Positions 51,231 through 60,331 of a DNA stretch of 64,000 bases are shown here, in pieces. The notes beneath the pieces are model-generated. The model made no database searches and had not been told where the DNA came from. It saw nothing but the letters and a program-made list of their open reading frames with translations. The stretch spans positions 124,001 to 188,000 of the forward strand of contig NZ_ABCM01000003.1 of assembly GCF_000170795.1 (NCBI RefSeq). Direction: 5' to 3'. Source of the stretch: Pedobacter sp. BAL39 (GTDB taxonomy: Bacteria > Bacteroidota > Bacteroidia > Sphingobacteriales > Sphingobacteriaceae). A program made the position numbers and the translations under genes. Positions within the stretch are counted from its first letter, which is position 1. Every line of letters starts with the position of its first letter.

Positions 51231-52178
51231 ATGGAAAGTATTGCAAAGTACGCGTTTAAAATATTTAAATTGGTAATCGTCATATCACCATGTCTGGTGT
51301 CTTCAGGGTGCAATTCGCTCCGGGTAAACTATGATGAGCCAGGTACCTTCATTATCACACAGCCTTATTTAGTATTAGCTGTTGTTGCCATTGTTGTATT
51401 CATAAGTACGAATATCTTTTTTATAGTTAAAATGAGGAGTTATCGGGAGCGATGGAAGCAAGCACGTTTGCTAAATGAAGAAATCGCAAATAACAATAAA
51501 AATCAGCTCAGAATGACCCGAATTATGGCACACGATCTAAGAAGTCCTTTGGCAGGAATAACCGGGCTGATGGATCTATTGTTAACCGATTACACAGATT
51601 TTCCAGATGACATAAAACAAATGCTGGGTCTCATTAAAAATACTGCTTCGAACTCGTTGCATATGATTAAAGATTTGCTGGATTCCGGACTTACTGAAGA
51701 AGAACAGGCGCTTGAAACAGAACTGCTTAACGTTGAAGAGGTTTTGACGGATTGTATCGATCTGCTATCGGTTAGAGCTGCTGAAAAGCAGCAAAGGTTG
51801 GTATACAAAAAACCGCCTCAACCCATATTGATCAACCTTAATTACCAAAAATTATGGCGCGCATTTAACAATATACTTGTCAATGCCATTAAATTCAGTC
51901 ATCCTCATTCTGAGATAAAAATTGATGTTGTTTCGCAAGAAGATGGTGTTCAGATTGCAATCGCCGATAACGGAATCGGTATTGCAGATACAGACAGTGA
52001 GCGAATATTTGAAGTGTTTTCTCCAGCTAAGCGTGTAGGCACAGGCGGAGAAGTCCCATATGGCCTAGGCCTCTCGATTTCTAAAAAAATCATCAGAATG
52101 CATGGTGGAAAGATTTGGTTTAAAAGTCAGGTCGGAGTTGGGACCACTTTTTTTATTCAGTTGCCAACAATGCAATAA
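51231..52178 (+). CDS. Sensor histidine kinase with lipobox-like N-terminus
   Basis: 315 residues from the ATG at 51231, which gives a signal-like start; an earlier ATG at 51129 adds 34 non-signal residues. The N-terminus carries a lipobox-like LVSSGC (Cys27), followed by a membrane helix (LVLAVVAIVVFISTNIFFIV, about 48-67). The cytosolic core has H-box AHDLRSPLAGI (His101), N-box NILVNAIKFSH, G1 DNGIGI and G2 GLGLSI. It has almost no periplasmic domain. Lipidated and membrane-spanning together is unusual for a kinase. Confidence 0.85.
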   Translation: MESIAKYAFKIFKLVIVISPCLVSSGCNSLRVNYDEPGTFIITQPYLVLAVVAIVVFISTNIFFIVKMRSYRERWKQARLLNEEIANNNKNQLRMTRIMAHDLRSPLAGITGLMDLLLTDYTDFPDDIKQMLGLIKNTASNSLHMIKDLLDSGLTEEEQALETELLNVEEVLTDCIDLLSVRAAEKQQRLVYKKPPQPILINLNYQKLWRAFNNILVNAIKFSHPHSEIKIDVVSQEDGVQIAIADNGIGIADTDSERIFEVFSPAKRVGTGGEVPYGLGLSISKKIIRMHGGKIWFKSQVGVGTTFFIQLPTMQ

Positions 52179-52357
52179 ATTGTGACTTATTTGTAGAACA
52201 AAATCGGTCGGCAGTTATACAAACCAAAAAATAAATCCCTTTAAATATTTTTTATAAGTTTCTATAATATTAATTCCATATTGATAGTTTATTGAGCACA
52301 TGGCACATTCTATTTAAAATTGATTTCGATAGTTGCCCATAAATAGCTGTAAAGAAA

Positions 52358-52383
52358 AAGGCCAGAATGCTGATTCTGACCTT
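52358..52383. terminator. Bidirectional terminator between kinase and propeller lipoprotein genes
   Basis: Arms AAGGCCAGAAT (52358-52368) and ATTCTGACCTT (52373-52383), 10 of 11 bases paired (the mismatch is a wobble on the minus strand), four-base loop, followed by a T-run on the plus strand and preceded by an A-run that serves the minus strand. Confidence 0.75.
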
Positions 52384-52447
52384 CTTTTTTGATAGCTCAC
52401 ATCGCGTGAAATATTCTTATTTCATACCGTTATGGTTGGCTACCGAC

Positions 52448-53692
52448 CTAGTCGTTATGCCCCTCACTACTCTCAAATCCAAATAAAGTAAGCCTTACCG
52501 GACGTGAAGAAACTTTATGTTTAATCACTTTGCTGAAATCCTGCAGGTCAATCTGATGTACTTCGCCTGAAGAAGGAACGGCTACGTAAGCAAATTTTTC
52601 AGTTGCTTCCAATACTGGTTTGTAGGTATCGCTTGAGTTGACTATCGAAAGGATGTCACCTTCTTTTTTCAAAGCTCCGGTGAGTAAGTTATAAATTCTC
52701 AACTTTCCATCGAGCGTTAATACCAGTAGATTGTCTCCGGCACGGTCTACTTTACATTGAAAAGCGTCATTACCCGCATAAATTGGTGTAATTTTATTAC
52801 CAGCGATGTCAATCATGTATGCCCCTTTAGTGGCCACATAACCGATAAATTTCCTGGAGGCTTCTGCATAATAAATACTAGCCAGACGGAATGCGCCAAA
52901 ACCTTCCGGATTTGGGATCAGGCGTTGTTCCCCAGAGGCATTAACGACAAGCACACCACCGGCAGTTGCTGCGGAAGAGCTGAAACCACCAAATACAGCA
53001 ACGGTTCCGTTGCTCGCGTTTCCATGGATAGCGCCTATTTCTAAATTAGATGCATGGGCTATGCTTCCAGATTTATTGATGATCTGTACCCTATTCGGTG
53101 AAGCTCCTGCAGATGCTGCAACCGTAACTGCGTAAGTGCCGTTGTCAAACTGGGCCATCGCGCCGTGATGTGGAAGCAAACCTGCATTTACCACACTAAA
53201 TTTAGCTCCGGGAGTTTTAAAATCCGCATCATTTCCGACACTCAGGGTGCCGTCGCCGTCATTAAAGATCAGCGATTCTGTATTTTTACTTTTAAAATGT
53301 GTTGGTTTGATGCCCGTTGCAGTGATGCTCGCCCATTGAGGCTGACCATCTACATCCACATGGTCATCGTGCGAAAGCAGTCCGCTATCAAAAACCTCTA
53401 CCAGATTCTGGCTGGAATAAAGAACAGCAGCGTAACGGCCAGAAGCAGTTCCATATAAATTTGCCAGGGGATACTTGCCCGTGAAAGCAGTAGTGGTTCC
53501 TAAAAATGGATCCAATAGGTTTAATTGAGTGCTCAGTTCATCACTCACCAGCACGCGGACGTATTTGTACTCCTTTGAATGATCATCCTCAGGTTCAGGG
53601 GCAATAGGATCCCGGTCCTTTTTACATGCTGTAAATGCAACCGCCATTAATGAAAGGAGTGCTAGTTTTTTGAAGTTTGTTTTAATGTACAT
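52448..53692 (-). CDS. Beta-propeller lipoprotein, possibly a zinc metallochaperone (AztD-like)
   Basis: 414-residue lipoprotein (lipobox AVAFTAC, Cys about 22). The mature part contains repeated blades (for example YAVTVAASAGASP, GKLRIYNLLTG) like a seven-bladed propeller, and a His/Asp-rich loop VFDSGLLSHDDHVDVDG. The propeller plus His/Asp loop resembles the zinc chaperone AztD (family knowledge; similarity judged by eye). The adjacent DUF4625 and small His/Cys protein also suggest metal handling. No ABC transporter is in the window. Confidence 0.7.
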   Translation of the reverse strand: MYIKTNFKKLALLSLMAVAFTACKKDRDPIAPEPEDDHSKEYKYVRVLVSDELSTQLNLLDPFLGTTTAFTGKYPLANLYGTASGRYAAVLYSSQNLVEVFDSGLLSHDDHVDVDGQPQWASITATGIKPTHFKSKNTESLIFNDGDGTLSVGNDADFKTPGAKFSVVNAGLLPHHGAMAQFDNGTYAVTVAASAGASPNRVQIINKSGSIAHASNLEIGAIHGNASNGTVAVFGGFSSSAATAGGVLVVNASGEQRLIPNPEGFGAFRLASIYYAEASRKFIGYVATKGAYMIDIAGNKITPIYAGNDAFQCKVDRAGDNLLVLTLDGKLRIYNLLTGALKKEGDILSIVNSSDTYKPVLEATEKFAYVAVPSSGEVHQIDLQDFSKVIKHKVSSRPVRLTLFGFESSEGHND

Positions 53693-53764
53693 AAGATAAA
53701 ATGATAAATAGATAATTAAAGATTTTGAATGTTATTGTTCTGGCTATTTTGATGGCCAGCGCGT

Positions 53765-54697
53765 TTAGTTGATGACAACCGGTACTTCTATGTATTGGAA
53801 GAAGCCGATGTTGTAAGTGGTATTGAGATACACTACCCCAAAATAGTAGTTCCCTGATTCCCATGTTTTTGATCCATTTATAGGACTTGCCTGCGGCAGG
53901 TTGTTGTCTGTAGTTGCCCCAATGCTAAATGATGGGAGGTTTCGGATGGGCGTATTGGTAGCTGCGTCGAAGGTGTAATTCGAGAAGAAATCTGAGTTAG
54001 ACCATCCTTTGTGCTCAAACGCGTCATAAACGATCACCTTGCTGAAATCAATTTTATCAATGGATTCCGGGCGGTGGTTTAATTTTTTATTGATCAGCAG
54101 GAGGTACATTTTGCCATCACCCTTCACATTCGAAATGGTCACCTGAGCAGTAAACTTATCGCCATTTTTGATCGATGATCCTTCTGTGATGAATTTTCCA
54201 TTGCGATAGAAACGCTCATCGTTTTTAAACACCGTGAAGATGCTGGCGGTAGGACTGACCGGAACATTTTCGGCAGTGTAAATGGTGATGCTTTTTTTGA
54301 TTTCCAGCTTGCTGCCATTCTGGTCGTTCACGATGATGAGGAAGTCGTACTTACCTTCAACTGCATCTGTCGGGATATCAAAATGTTTGTGAATGGTCGT
54401 GTTCTTTACATCTTTGTAACTGTCCCAGGTAATCTCGTGACTCCATGCTTTTGAATAATTTTCCCCCGCACGTGGCAGGATCCTGATCTGCACGTTTTCT
54501 ATTTTAGTGGCTGCCAGTACATCAGCATTAAAATGGAAATCTCTCCCAATGACTCCAATTTCATTGTTGTTTAACCCAACTTCAAGATTGCTTATCGTCG
54601 GCATGGCCACTTGAGGACCGACTTCGTTGTCTTTCTGGCAAGCAGTAAATGCAGCGGCAAGGATTAAAAACGCAAAAATGGTACTTCTTTTTTTCAT
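53765..54697 (-). CDS. DUF4625 domain lipoprotein
   Basis: 310 residues. Lipobox AAAFTAC (Cys about 20) then a DUF4625-like domain with IGRDFHFNADVLAATKIENVQIRILP (around residue 50), followed by a second beta-sandwich-like region with YYFGVVYLNTTYNIGFFQYIEV near the end. DUF4625 lipoproteins accompany metal-related genes in Bacteroidota. Cotranscribed with the propeller lipoprotein 72 bases downstream. The function is not established. Confidence 0.8.
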   Translation of the reverse strand: MKKRSTIFAFLILAAAFTACQKDNEVGPQVAMPTISNLEVGLNNNEIGVIGRDFHFNADVLAATKIENVQIRILPRAGENYSKAWSHEITWDSYKDVKNTTIHKHFDIPTDAVEGKYDFLIIVNDQNGSKLEIKKSITIYTAENVPVSPTASIFTVFKNDERFYRNGKFITEGSSIKNGDKFTAQVTISNVKGDGKMYLLLINKKLNHRPESIDKIDFSKVIVYDAFEHKGWSNSDFFSNYTFDAATNTPIRNLPSFSIGATTDNNLPQASPINGSKTWESGNYYFGVVYLNTTYNIGFFQYIEVPVVIN

Positions 54698-54915
54698 GAT
54701 TTAAATGTGTTGTGTTGTTATTTGGTATTAGTGGTACTTGACCGTTAAAAAGGGATGGACATCGGATTTTTGGTCGCAGGAAGCCCTCGGTAAATAAATA
54801 CGCGGTTAGCGTATGCTGTTTACCGGAGACATGCAGACATGAAAATCGGGCACATCAAGTTTCTTGCTGCCTGCAGGACAGCAAAAAGGAGATCATGCGA
54901 AAACGAAGTATTTAC

Positions 54916-55266
54916 TTAAGCAAGTAAAGCAGGCGGACCTTTGTTGGTGAAATCCTGAAGTGTGAATTTGTAGTTGCCAAGGAAGTAATGCGTACAAAAA
55001 CTGATCGGCTCAGGTAACGGAGCGGCCAGAAGTTGCGAAGCTTCCAGGAACAGATGTTTGCTTTGTTTGTGAATGATGTAGTCACAGATTTTACAATGAT
55101 CCATATCTGTTGTGGCATCCTGGTCTGCCGTCGACTGCTCAGTCTGGACGGTCTGTTCATGGCTATGGATGGCCTGAATAACAGAAATCGAAAGAAATAT
55201 CATTAACAACAGGATTGATCCAAGTTGATAGCAGCGGTATATGATATTTTTATGTTGTTTTTTCAA
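54916..55266 (-). CDS. Small envelope protein with His and Cys residues (DUF2946-like)
   Basis: 116 residues. One membrane segment (LGSILLLMIFLSISVIQAI, about 16-34), then HSHE, then DHCKICDYIIHKQS (about 75-88) and a C-terminal FTNKGPPALLA. The Cys-x-x-Cys with the RGPP/KGPP tail is a pattern I associate with small heavy-metal-related membrane proteins like DUF2946. Its order before DUF4625 and the propeller fits a metal-handling operon. Assignment to DUF2946 is by pattern only. Confidence 0.65.
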   Translation of the reverse strand: MKKQHKNIIYRCYQLGSILLLMIFLSISVIQAIHSHEQTVQTEQSTADQDATTDMDHCKICDYIIHKQSKHLFLEASQLLAAPLPEPISFCTHYFLGNYKFTLQDFTNKGPPALLA

Positions 55267-55489
55267 TTCGCATCAAAGTTGCATTTAATAATTCAATTTG
55301 TCAAGTGATTTGTGTCTTCTGCAAAGAGGATTGATTTATTAATTGTTGAGAGTAGAAATTATAGCAGATGCAGAGGACCATCAGAAATTAAATGGTTCCC
55401 CGATAGTTATATTGAATGGGTTTAACAGCGTTGTACTGAAAGACGAATGTGATTTGTTGCGATGATGCATTAACAGTTATTTTGATTCT

Positions 55490-55843
55490 ATGATAAAAGG
55501 ACTATTTGAAACACACATTGACGTTGAAAATCTGGAAAGATCAATTGATTTTTATCAACATGTAATGGGTTTAAAGCTCTGCTATTATGAAGAAGCACGA
55601 AGAATCGCTTTCTTCTGGGTAGGGGCGGATAAGAGCGCGATGCTTGGTCTCTGGGAAAAACCAAAAGATCAGGTCTGCACCAGGCGTTTTGCTTTCAGAT
55701 GCACTGTGGAAGATGTATTAAACAACTCAATTGGATTTTTGCAAAAGCACAACCTCAAGCCGTATAATTTTTTGAAGAGTGACGATTTAAAACCTATGGT
55801 TTTCGCATGGATGCCTGCGGTAGCCATCTACTTTGAAAAATAA
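55490..55843 (+). CDS. VOC (glyoxalase/bleomycin resistance) family protein
   Basis: 117-residue vicinal oxygen chelate fold. ETHIDVENLERSIDFYQHVMGLKLCYYEEARRIAFFWVG is the first beta-alpha-beta-beta-beta module, with metal-ligand candidates His (about 7) and Glu near the end (YFEK). It may bind or modify small hydrophobic or electrophilic compounds. Single gene, ended by a hairpin shared with the convergent quinone reductase gene. Confidence 0.88.
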   Translation: MIKGLFETHIDVENLERSIDFYQHVMGLKLCYYEEARRIAFFWVGADKSAMLGLWEKPKDQVCTRRFAFRCTVEDVLNNSIGFLQKHNLKPYNFLKSDDLKPMVFAWMPAVAIYFEK

Positions 55844-55849
55844 TGAACT

Positions 55850-55878
55850 AGTATGGCCGGCGATATGCCGGCCATGCT
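55850..55878. terminator. Bidirectional terminator
   Basis: Arms AGTATGGCCGGC (55850-55861) and GCCGGCCATGCT (55867-55878), 11 of 12 paired (the mismatch is a possible G-U on one strand), five-base loop. Lies between convergent VOC and quinone reductase genes. Confidence 0.75.
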
Positions 55879-55901
55879 ATATTTCAATTCAGGTAATTAA
55901 A

Positions 55902-56903
55902 TTATCTGACCTTGATGATTACTTTACCCTTCGCGCGGCCAGTCTTAATATGTAATAGCGCCTGGTTCGTTTGTTCAAAGGGAAATATTTTATCGATAAC
56001 AGGTTTTAGGTGTCCCTGTTCAATCAATTCAGTGATCTTACTCAACTGATTGCCATTTGCTTTCATAAATAAGAATGAATAGTCAATAGCTTTCTTTTTC
56101 GCCTTTTTCCTGATACCAGAACTGATCAAAGAGAGGATCATTTTTACAAACCAGGGGGCACCAGCTTCTTTAGCGAAAACAGGTGTTGGAGGACCAGAGA
56201 TGGAGATGGCTTTTCCGCCAGGTTTTATGATTTGCAGTGATTTTTCAAGGGTTTTATTATCCTGGCTGTTCAGGACAAGATCATAGTCCTGCAGAATATT
56301 TTCAAAATCTTGCTTTTTATAGTCTATGAGGACATCTGCGCCAAGGTCTTTTAATGCATCAAAGCTATTTTCACTGGCCGTTGTGGCAACTGTTGCGCCT
56401 AGATATTTTGCCAATTGGATTGCAATGGTACCAACACCCCCTGACCCTGCCTGAATGAATACCTTTTGACCTTTTTGTAATACACCAACCTCAACAAGGG
56501 CCTGCCAGGCAGTTAATGAAACCAGGGGTATCGAGGCGGCAGCTTCCATAGACAGATTGGAAGGTTTTAGCGCAGCGTCATGCTCGTTGATAGCGATATA
56601 TTCAGCAAAGGTACCAATCCTGAAATCTGCCGGACGGGCATAAATCTCATCCCCAACATTAAACCTCGTCACATTTTTTCCAACCTGTGTAACGATTCCT
56701 GCAACATCATGGCCTAAAATCAACGGCATTTTATAGGGCAGAATCAATTTGAACTCCCCAGTCATTATTTTGGCGTCCAGAAGATTTACAGCTGCTGCAT
56801 GAACCTCTACAAGAATGTCTTCAGGTTTAAGTTCCGGTACCGGCACATCGACGAGTTCTAAGTGCCCGTTTTTACTATACTTTTTGATGATATATGCTTT
56901 CAT
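55902..56903 (-). CDS. NADP-dependent quinone-type oxidoreductase (zinc-free MDR)
   Basis: 333-residue medium-chain reductase. GroES-like N-terminal domain (VEVHAAAVNLLDAKIMTG near residue 35), then the Rossmann site QAGSGGVGTIAIQLAKYLGA (about 152-171). No zinc-binding cysteines. Probably reduces enones or quinones with NADPH. Downstream of an SDR gene that follows a TetR gene, all on the minus strand and likely a single regulated unit. Confidence 0.92.
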   Translation of the reverse strand: MKAYIIKKYSKNGHLELVDVPVPELKPEDILVEVHAAAVNLLDAKIMTGEFKLILPYKMPLILGHDVAGIVTQVGKNVTRFNVGDEIYARPADFRIGTFAEYIAINEHDAALKPSNLSMEAAASIPLVSLTAWQALVEVGVLQKGQKVFIQAGSGGVGTIAIQLAKYLGATVATTASENSFDALKDLGADVLIDYKKQDFENILQDYDLVLNSQDNKTLEKSLQIIKPGGKAISISGPPTPVFAKEAGAPWFVKMILSLISSGIRKKAKKKAIDYSFLFMKANGNQLSKITELIEQGHLKPVIDKIFPFEQTNQALLHIKTGRAKGKVIIKVR

Positions 56904-57042
56904 ATTCTAGGTCTAATTTTTTTTGAGCAAGGATGCGTGATTTCTTCTTGGATTTACTAGTTTGAAGGCGAGTGGAGGAAAAAAACGGTTAACGTAGTAT
57001 AAGCGTTTGGTATCCCCAACATGAATGGTGAATGTCAAGTGA

Positions 57043-57771
57043 TTAATGCGTCGCATTTTCGATAATGGGATTAACCAAAGCATGGATCGCTTTGGTGTCA
57101 CCTACCGGAACCTCAAATTGATTGATTTCCAAAGCTGCAAATAGTTCATCAGCGACTTCTGATGCTGGAATTCCATTTGCCCCTCCAATTTCTGCGGAGA
57201 ACTCCGTATTGACCAGCGGTGGATAGACCTCATATACATTTAGCTTTGTGTTGTCAGCAAACGTATCTCTTAAACCCTGGGTGTAGCTGTGAAGGGCGGC
57301 TTTACTTGCGGAGTAAGTAGGCAGATATTTATTTCCTCTGTAAGCCGCGATTGAAGAGATGTTGACAATCGCCGCATCTTCCTGTTTCAGTAGCTGCGGT
57401 AAAAGTAGCGCACTAAAATCTATTACGCTAATGTAATTGGTGTTCATCTCCTGGTAAGCTTTTTCGGCAACATTATTACCATTGTCACTCAGGTCATTCA
57501 TAAAAGCAGCTCCGGCATTGTTGATAATCATGTTTAATTCCGGATATTTTGATTGCAGTTCTTTTGCAATGCGAACTCTTTCAGATGCTATTGAAAGGTC
57601 GCCCTGAATCCCGAAGCTGCCATTCAGCTCTTTGAGTGCTTTTTGCAGGCGTTCCTCGCTACGTCCATTGATGATCACTTTATTGCCTGCCTCGTTTAAT
57701 TTCTCGGCAATTGCAAAACCAATTCCAGCGCTTCCTCCACTGATAAATACGGTGTTTCCTGTTGTTTTCAT
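57043..57771 (-). CDS. SDR family oxidoreductase (DltE-like)
   Basis: 242 residues. Cofactor loop SGGSAGIGFAIA (about 11-22), IINNAGAAF (about 82), catalytic Ser in NISSIAAY and Tyr-Lys in TYSASKAA. DltE-like short-chain dehydrogenase. Starts 54 bases after the TetR gene end; the upstream gap carries the same 16-base element as the TetR promoter. Followed by the quinone reductase. Confidence 0.92.
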   Translation of the reverse strand: MKTTGNTVFISGGSAGIGFAIAEKLNEAGNKVIINGRSEERLQKALKELNGSFGIQGDLSIASERVRIAKELQSKYPELNMIINNAGAAFMNDLSDNGNNVAEKAYQEMNTNYISVIDFSALLLPQLLKQEDAAIVNISSIAAYRGNKYLPTYSASKAALHSYTQGLRDTFADNTKLNVYEVYPPLVNTEFSAEIGGANGIPASEVADELFAALEINQFEVPVGDTKAIHALVNPIIENATH

Positions 57772-57790
57772 ATTTGTCTTTTTTTGTATT

Positions 57791-57806
57791 TAATATACCT
57801 TTTAGT
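57791..57806 (-). promoter_or_regulatory. Candidate TetR operator before the SDR gene
   Basis: On the minus strand ACTAAAAGGTATATTA (57806 down to 57791), the same 16 bases as at 58445-58460 before the TetR gene. Two copies of a palindromic element at both promoters of this group indicate one repressor acting on both. Confidence 0.6.
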
Positions 57807-57825
57807 CTATTTTGTGGTAAAAAAA

Positions 57826-58416
57826 TTAATCCGTGTATCGCTCTAGTTCTTCCTTTAGATTCTTGATTAAACTTAACATCGGTTTTCCTGTGCCCATTGT
57901 TCTGCACATGACAATGCCACCCTCTATTGCAGCGACCATCTTAAAGGCAAAGACAGTAGGATCAAGGGCAGATGAAAATTCTCCGTTCGCAATTCCCTCC
58001 AGTAGCAGGCCCCTCAGCTCTTCCTGACCGGCTCTGAATACCTTCGCCACTTTTTGCTTCATCTCAGGATAATTGTCATCTGCCTCCACAGCAGTATTAA
58101 ATATCGGGCATCCACCTGGAATGTAGGGGTGGAGCGGGTCTTTATAGAAGTCCATAAAGGCAAAGATTTTTCCTTTTGCCGATTTACCTTTAGAAACAGC
58201 CAGACGCACCTTGTTTGTCAGCGTTTTCAAGGCAAGTTCAATTACCTGATCTGAGAGGTCATCCTTGTTTTCGAAGTGTCCATACAGACAACCCTTTGTC
58301 AGTTTTGTAGCAGCCAGCACATCATCAATGCTCACCCCGGAAATTCCCTTTTCATTATACAGGGGAACAGCGGTATCCAATATAAATTGTTTGGTCTTCT
58401 CTGCTTTTGTCAACAT
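57826..58416 (-). CDS. TetR-family transcriptional repressor
   Basis: 196 residues: N-terminal helix-turn-helix (about 8-55; AVPLYNEKGISGVSIDDVLAATKLTKGCLY) followed by a ligand-binding domain (about 80-190). Close in build to the LmrA/YxaF subgroup. It is expected to repress itself and the SDR/quinone reductase genes, releasing DNA when bound to a small hydrophobic or quinone-like ligand (inference), since both promoters carry the same operator. Confidence 0.92.
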   Translation of the reverse strand: MLTKAEKTKQFILDTAVPLYNEKGISGVSIDDVLAATKLTKGCLYGHFENKDDLSDQVIELALKTLTNKVRLAVSKGKSAKGKIFAFMDFYKDPLHPYIPGGCPIFNTAVEADDNYPEMKQKVAKVFRAGQEELRGLLLEGIANGEFSSALDPTVFAFKMVAAIEGGIVMCRTMGTGKPMLSLIKNLKEELERYTD

Positions 58417-58439
58417 GATCTTCTTCTGATTATTTTGTA

Positions 58440-58460
58440 AATATACTAAAAGGTATATTA
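58440..58460. promoter_or_regulatory. TetR operator at its own promoter
   Basis: AATATAC-N6-GTATATT (58440-58459) is a perfect 7-6-7 inverted repeat, 24 bases before the TetR start codon. Its right part (58445-58460) is identical to the element at 57791-57806. Confidence 0.65.
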
Positions 58461-58694
58461 CTAAAAGCTAATGCAAACAGATATTGCAATTGTCAGACTT
58501 TCAATCTGCTCAACTTTTGGGTCTTTGACATTTCTGAAGCGGTCTCCTCCCAAGGAGTTAATCGAATCTTTGTCCGGACAAAAACTGGCAACATACGTTT
58601 AGCAATACTGATAATCCCAGTGGAAGTAAAAATACGGAAAGCTATCATACGTAAAACAAAAACTGTATTTCCGGTGTCATATGCAAAACGTCAC

Positions 58695-60212
58695 ATGGGT
58701 ATGCAAGAGCGGCAGAAAATTAGAAAGTTGTATTATTATCAGGAGAAGGACATTGTCACGATCTTCGAAAAACTGGAGCAGCAGGGATCACACCGGCTAC
58801 TTTACCAACTGCCCACTGGTGGCGGAAAAACTGTTGTATTTTCTGAAATCGCTAAACGTTTCATAGAAAAATATCGGAAAAAGGTAATTGTCCTTACGCA
58901 CCGTACCGAACTGTGCAGGCAGACATCTGCCGCGTTAAAAATGACGGGCATACGAAATAAAATCATCGACAGCAGCTTTAAGAAGTTCAGCAGGAATGAT
59001 GACCGCCCATGTTACGTGGCCATGGTAGAAACCTTGAAGAACAGGATTAAAGACGGCCTGATCGATGTGGATCGCGTAGGATTGATCATTGTGGACGAAG
59101 CACATCACAATTCCTTTCATAAGTTGCTTGGCAAATTCAAAAATGCCGATATCATCGGCGTTACGGCCACACCTTTCAGTTCAGACATCAATCTCCCCAT
59201 GAACAGGAATTATGACGAACTGATCATCGGTGCAGGCATCGATTCGCTAATCGAACAGGGTTTCCTGGCAAAGCCAAAAACCTGGCGTTACGACGTGGAG
59301 CTGAATACCTTGAAGACAGGGCAGCAAGGCGATTTTACTGTGGGTAGCTCCGACGAATTGTACAGTAGCCAGTTGATGCTGGATCTGCTGGTACATGCTT
59401 ATGAGCAACATTCAAAAAATAAAAGAACCTTAATATTCAACAACGGTATTTTTACCTCCCGGAAAGTACTGGAGGTGTTTACCAACCTGGGCTATCCAAT
59501 CCGACATCTGGACAACCAGACGCCTCCTGATGAAAGGAAAGAAATCCTCCTCTGGCTAAAAAAAACAAAAGGGGCAATCCTGACATCTGTTTCCATTCTT
59601 ACGACTGGTTTTGATGAACCGACGATACAAACGGTAATACTGAACCGTGCTACAACCTCATTGACGCTTTACCACCAGATGATCGGTCGCGGCTCGCGCA
59701 GCCTGCCGCAGAAGAAAACTTTTACAGTGATTGATCTGGGCAATAACATCGACCGTTTTGGTGAGTGGCATGCGCCAATAGACTGGCAGCATGTTTTTGC
59801 CTATCCGGAAATCTATCATGAAAGTTTACATACCAAAACGAGTTATGAAGCCCATCAGCTGCCAGCCGATATGCGTGCAAAATTTCCGAACAGCATGGAA
59901 ATTGCATTTGACATTCAAGGCGCTCATCAGGACGCTATAGCAAAGGGCCTTAAGCCAAAATTGGTCATCAGGGATTCTATTCGCCAACATGCACTGATGT
60001 GTGCAGACAACAGTAACGAGATCCCGGAAGCACTTGCGCTTACCGCAGAGCTGGACCGGGAAATTGATTGGAGGGTGAAACAATATGCAAAGTGTCTAGG
60101 AAATGTGACTAAAAACTATACAGAATGGCTGCGCGATGACTACAAGAATAAACTGAAAATACTGATCGAAAAGATCATGCGCCGTCGAAGTTTAATGAAA
60201 GCGGCAGTCTAA
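58695..60212 (+). CDS. DEAD/DEAH-box helicase (DEXH, type III restriction-like core)
   Basis: Superfamily 2 helicase, about 505 residues from the ATG at 58695; the frame opens at a GTG at 58620 and the ATG at 58701 is also possible. Motifs in order: Walker A LPTGGGKT, Ia VLTHRTELCRQ, DEAH in IIVDEAHHN, VTATP, then motif V ILTTGFDEP and motif VI QMIGRGSR. No nuclease or methylase partner, so it is not a restriction enzyme by context. It may act in DNA or RNA metabolism as a stand-alone enzyme. Confidence 0.9.
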   Translation: MGMQERQKIRKLYYYQEKDIVTIFEKLEQQGSHRLLYQLPTGGGKTVVFSEIAKRFIEKYRKKVIVLTHRTELCRQTSAALKMTGIRNKIIDSSFKKFSRNDDRPCYVAMVETLKNRIKDGLIDVDRVGLIIVDEAHHNSFHKLLGKFKNADIIGVTATPFSSDINLPMNRNYDELIIGAGIDSLIEQGFLAKPKTWRYDVELNTLKTGQQGDFTVGSSDELYSSQLMLDLLVHAYEQHSKNKRTLIFNNGIFTSRKVLEVFTNLGYPIRHLDNQTPPDERKEILLWLKKTKGAILTSVSILTTGFDEPTIQTVILNRATTSLTLYHQMIGRGSRSLPQKKTFTVIDLGNNIDRFGEWHAPIDWQHVFAYPEIYHESLHTKTSYEAHQLPADMRAKFPNSMEIAFDIQGAHQDAIAKGLKPKLVIRDSIRQHALMCADNSNEIPEALALTAELDREIDWRVKQYAKCLGNVTKNYTEWLRDDYKNKLKILIEKIMRRRSLMKAAV

Positions 60213-60331
60213 TAATTACAAAATAATATAAAATAATTCCTAAAAGCGCTCATATGTAATCAAATGCTGTTTTTGGTATAAGACTTGTGATATTTTCATA
60301 CCTAATGAAAAATATTTAAATACATCTACCT

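Noticed and set aside
58695..60212. Type III restriction or phage defence helicase
   Set aside because: The helicase core is complete, but no methylase, nuclease or other defence gene is adjacent; the neighbours are a truncated sigma factor and a TetR set.
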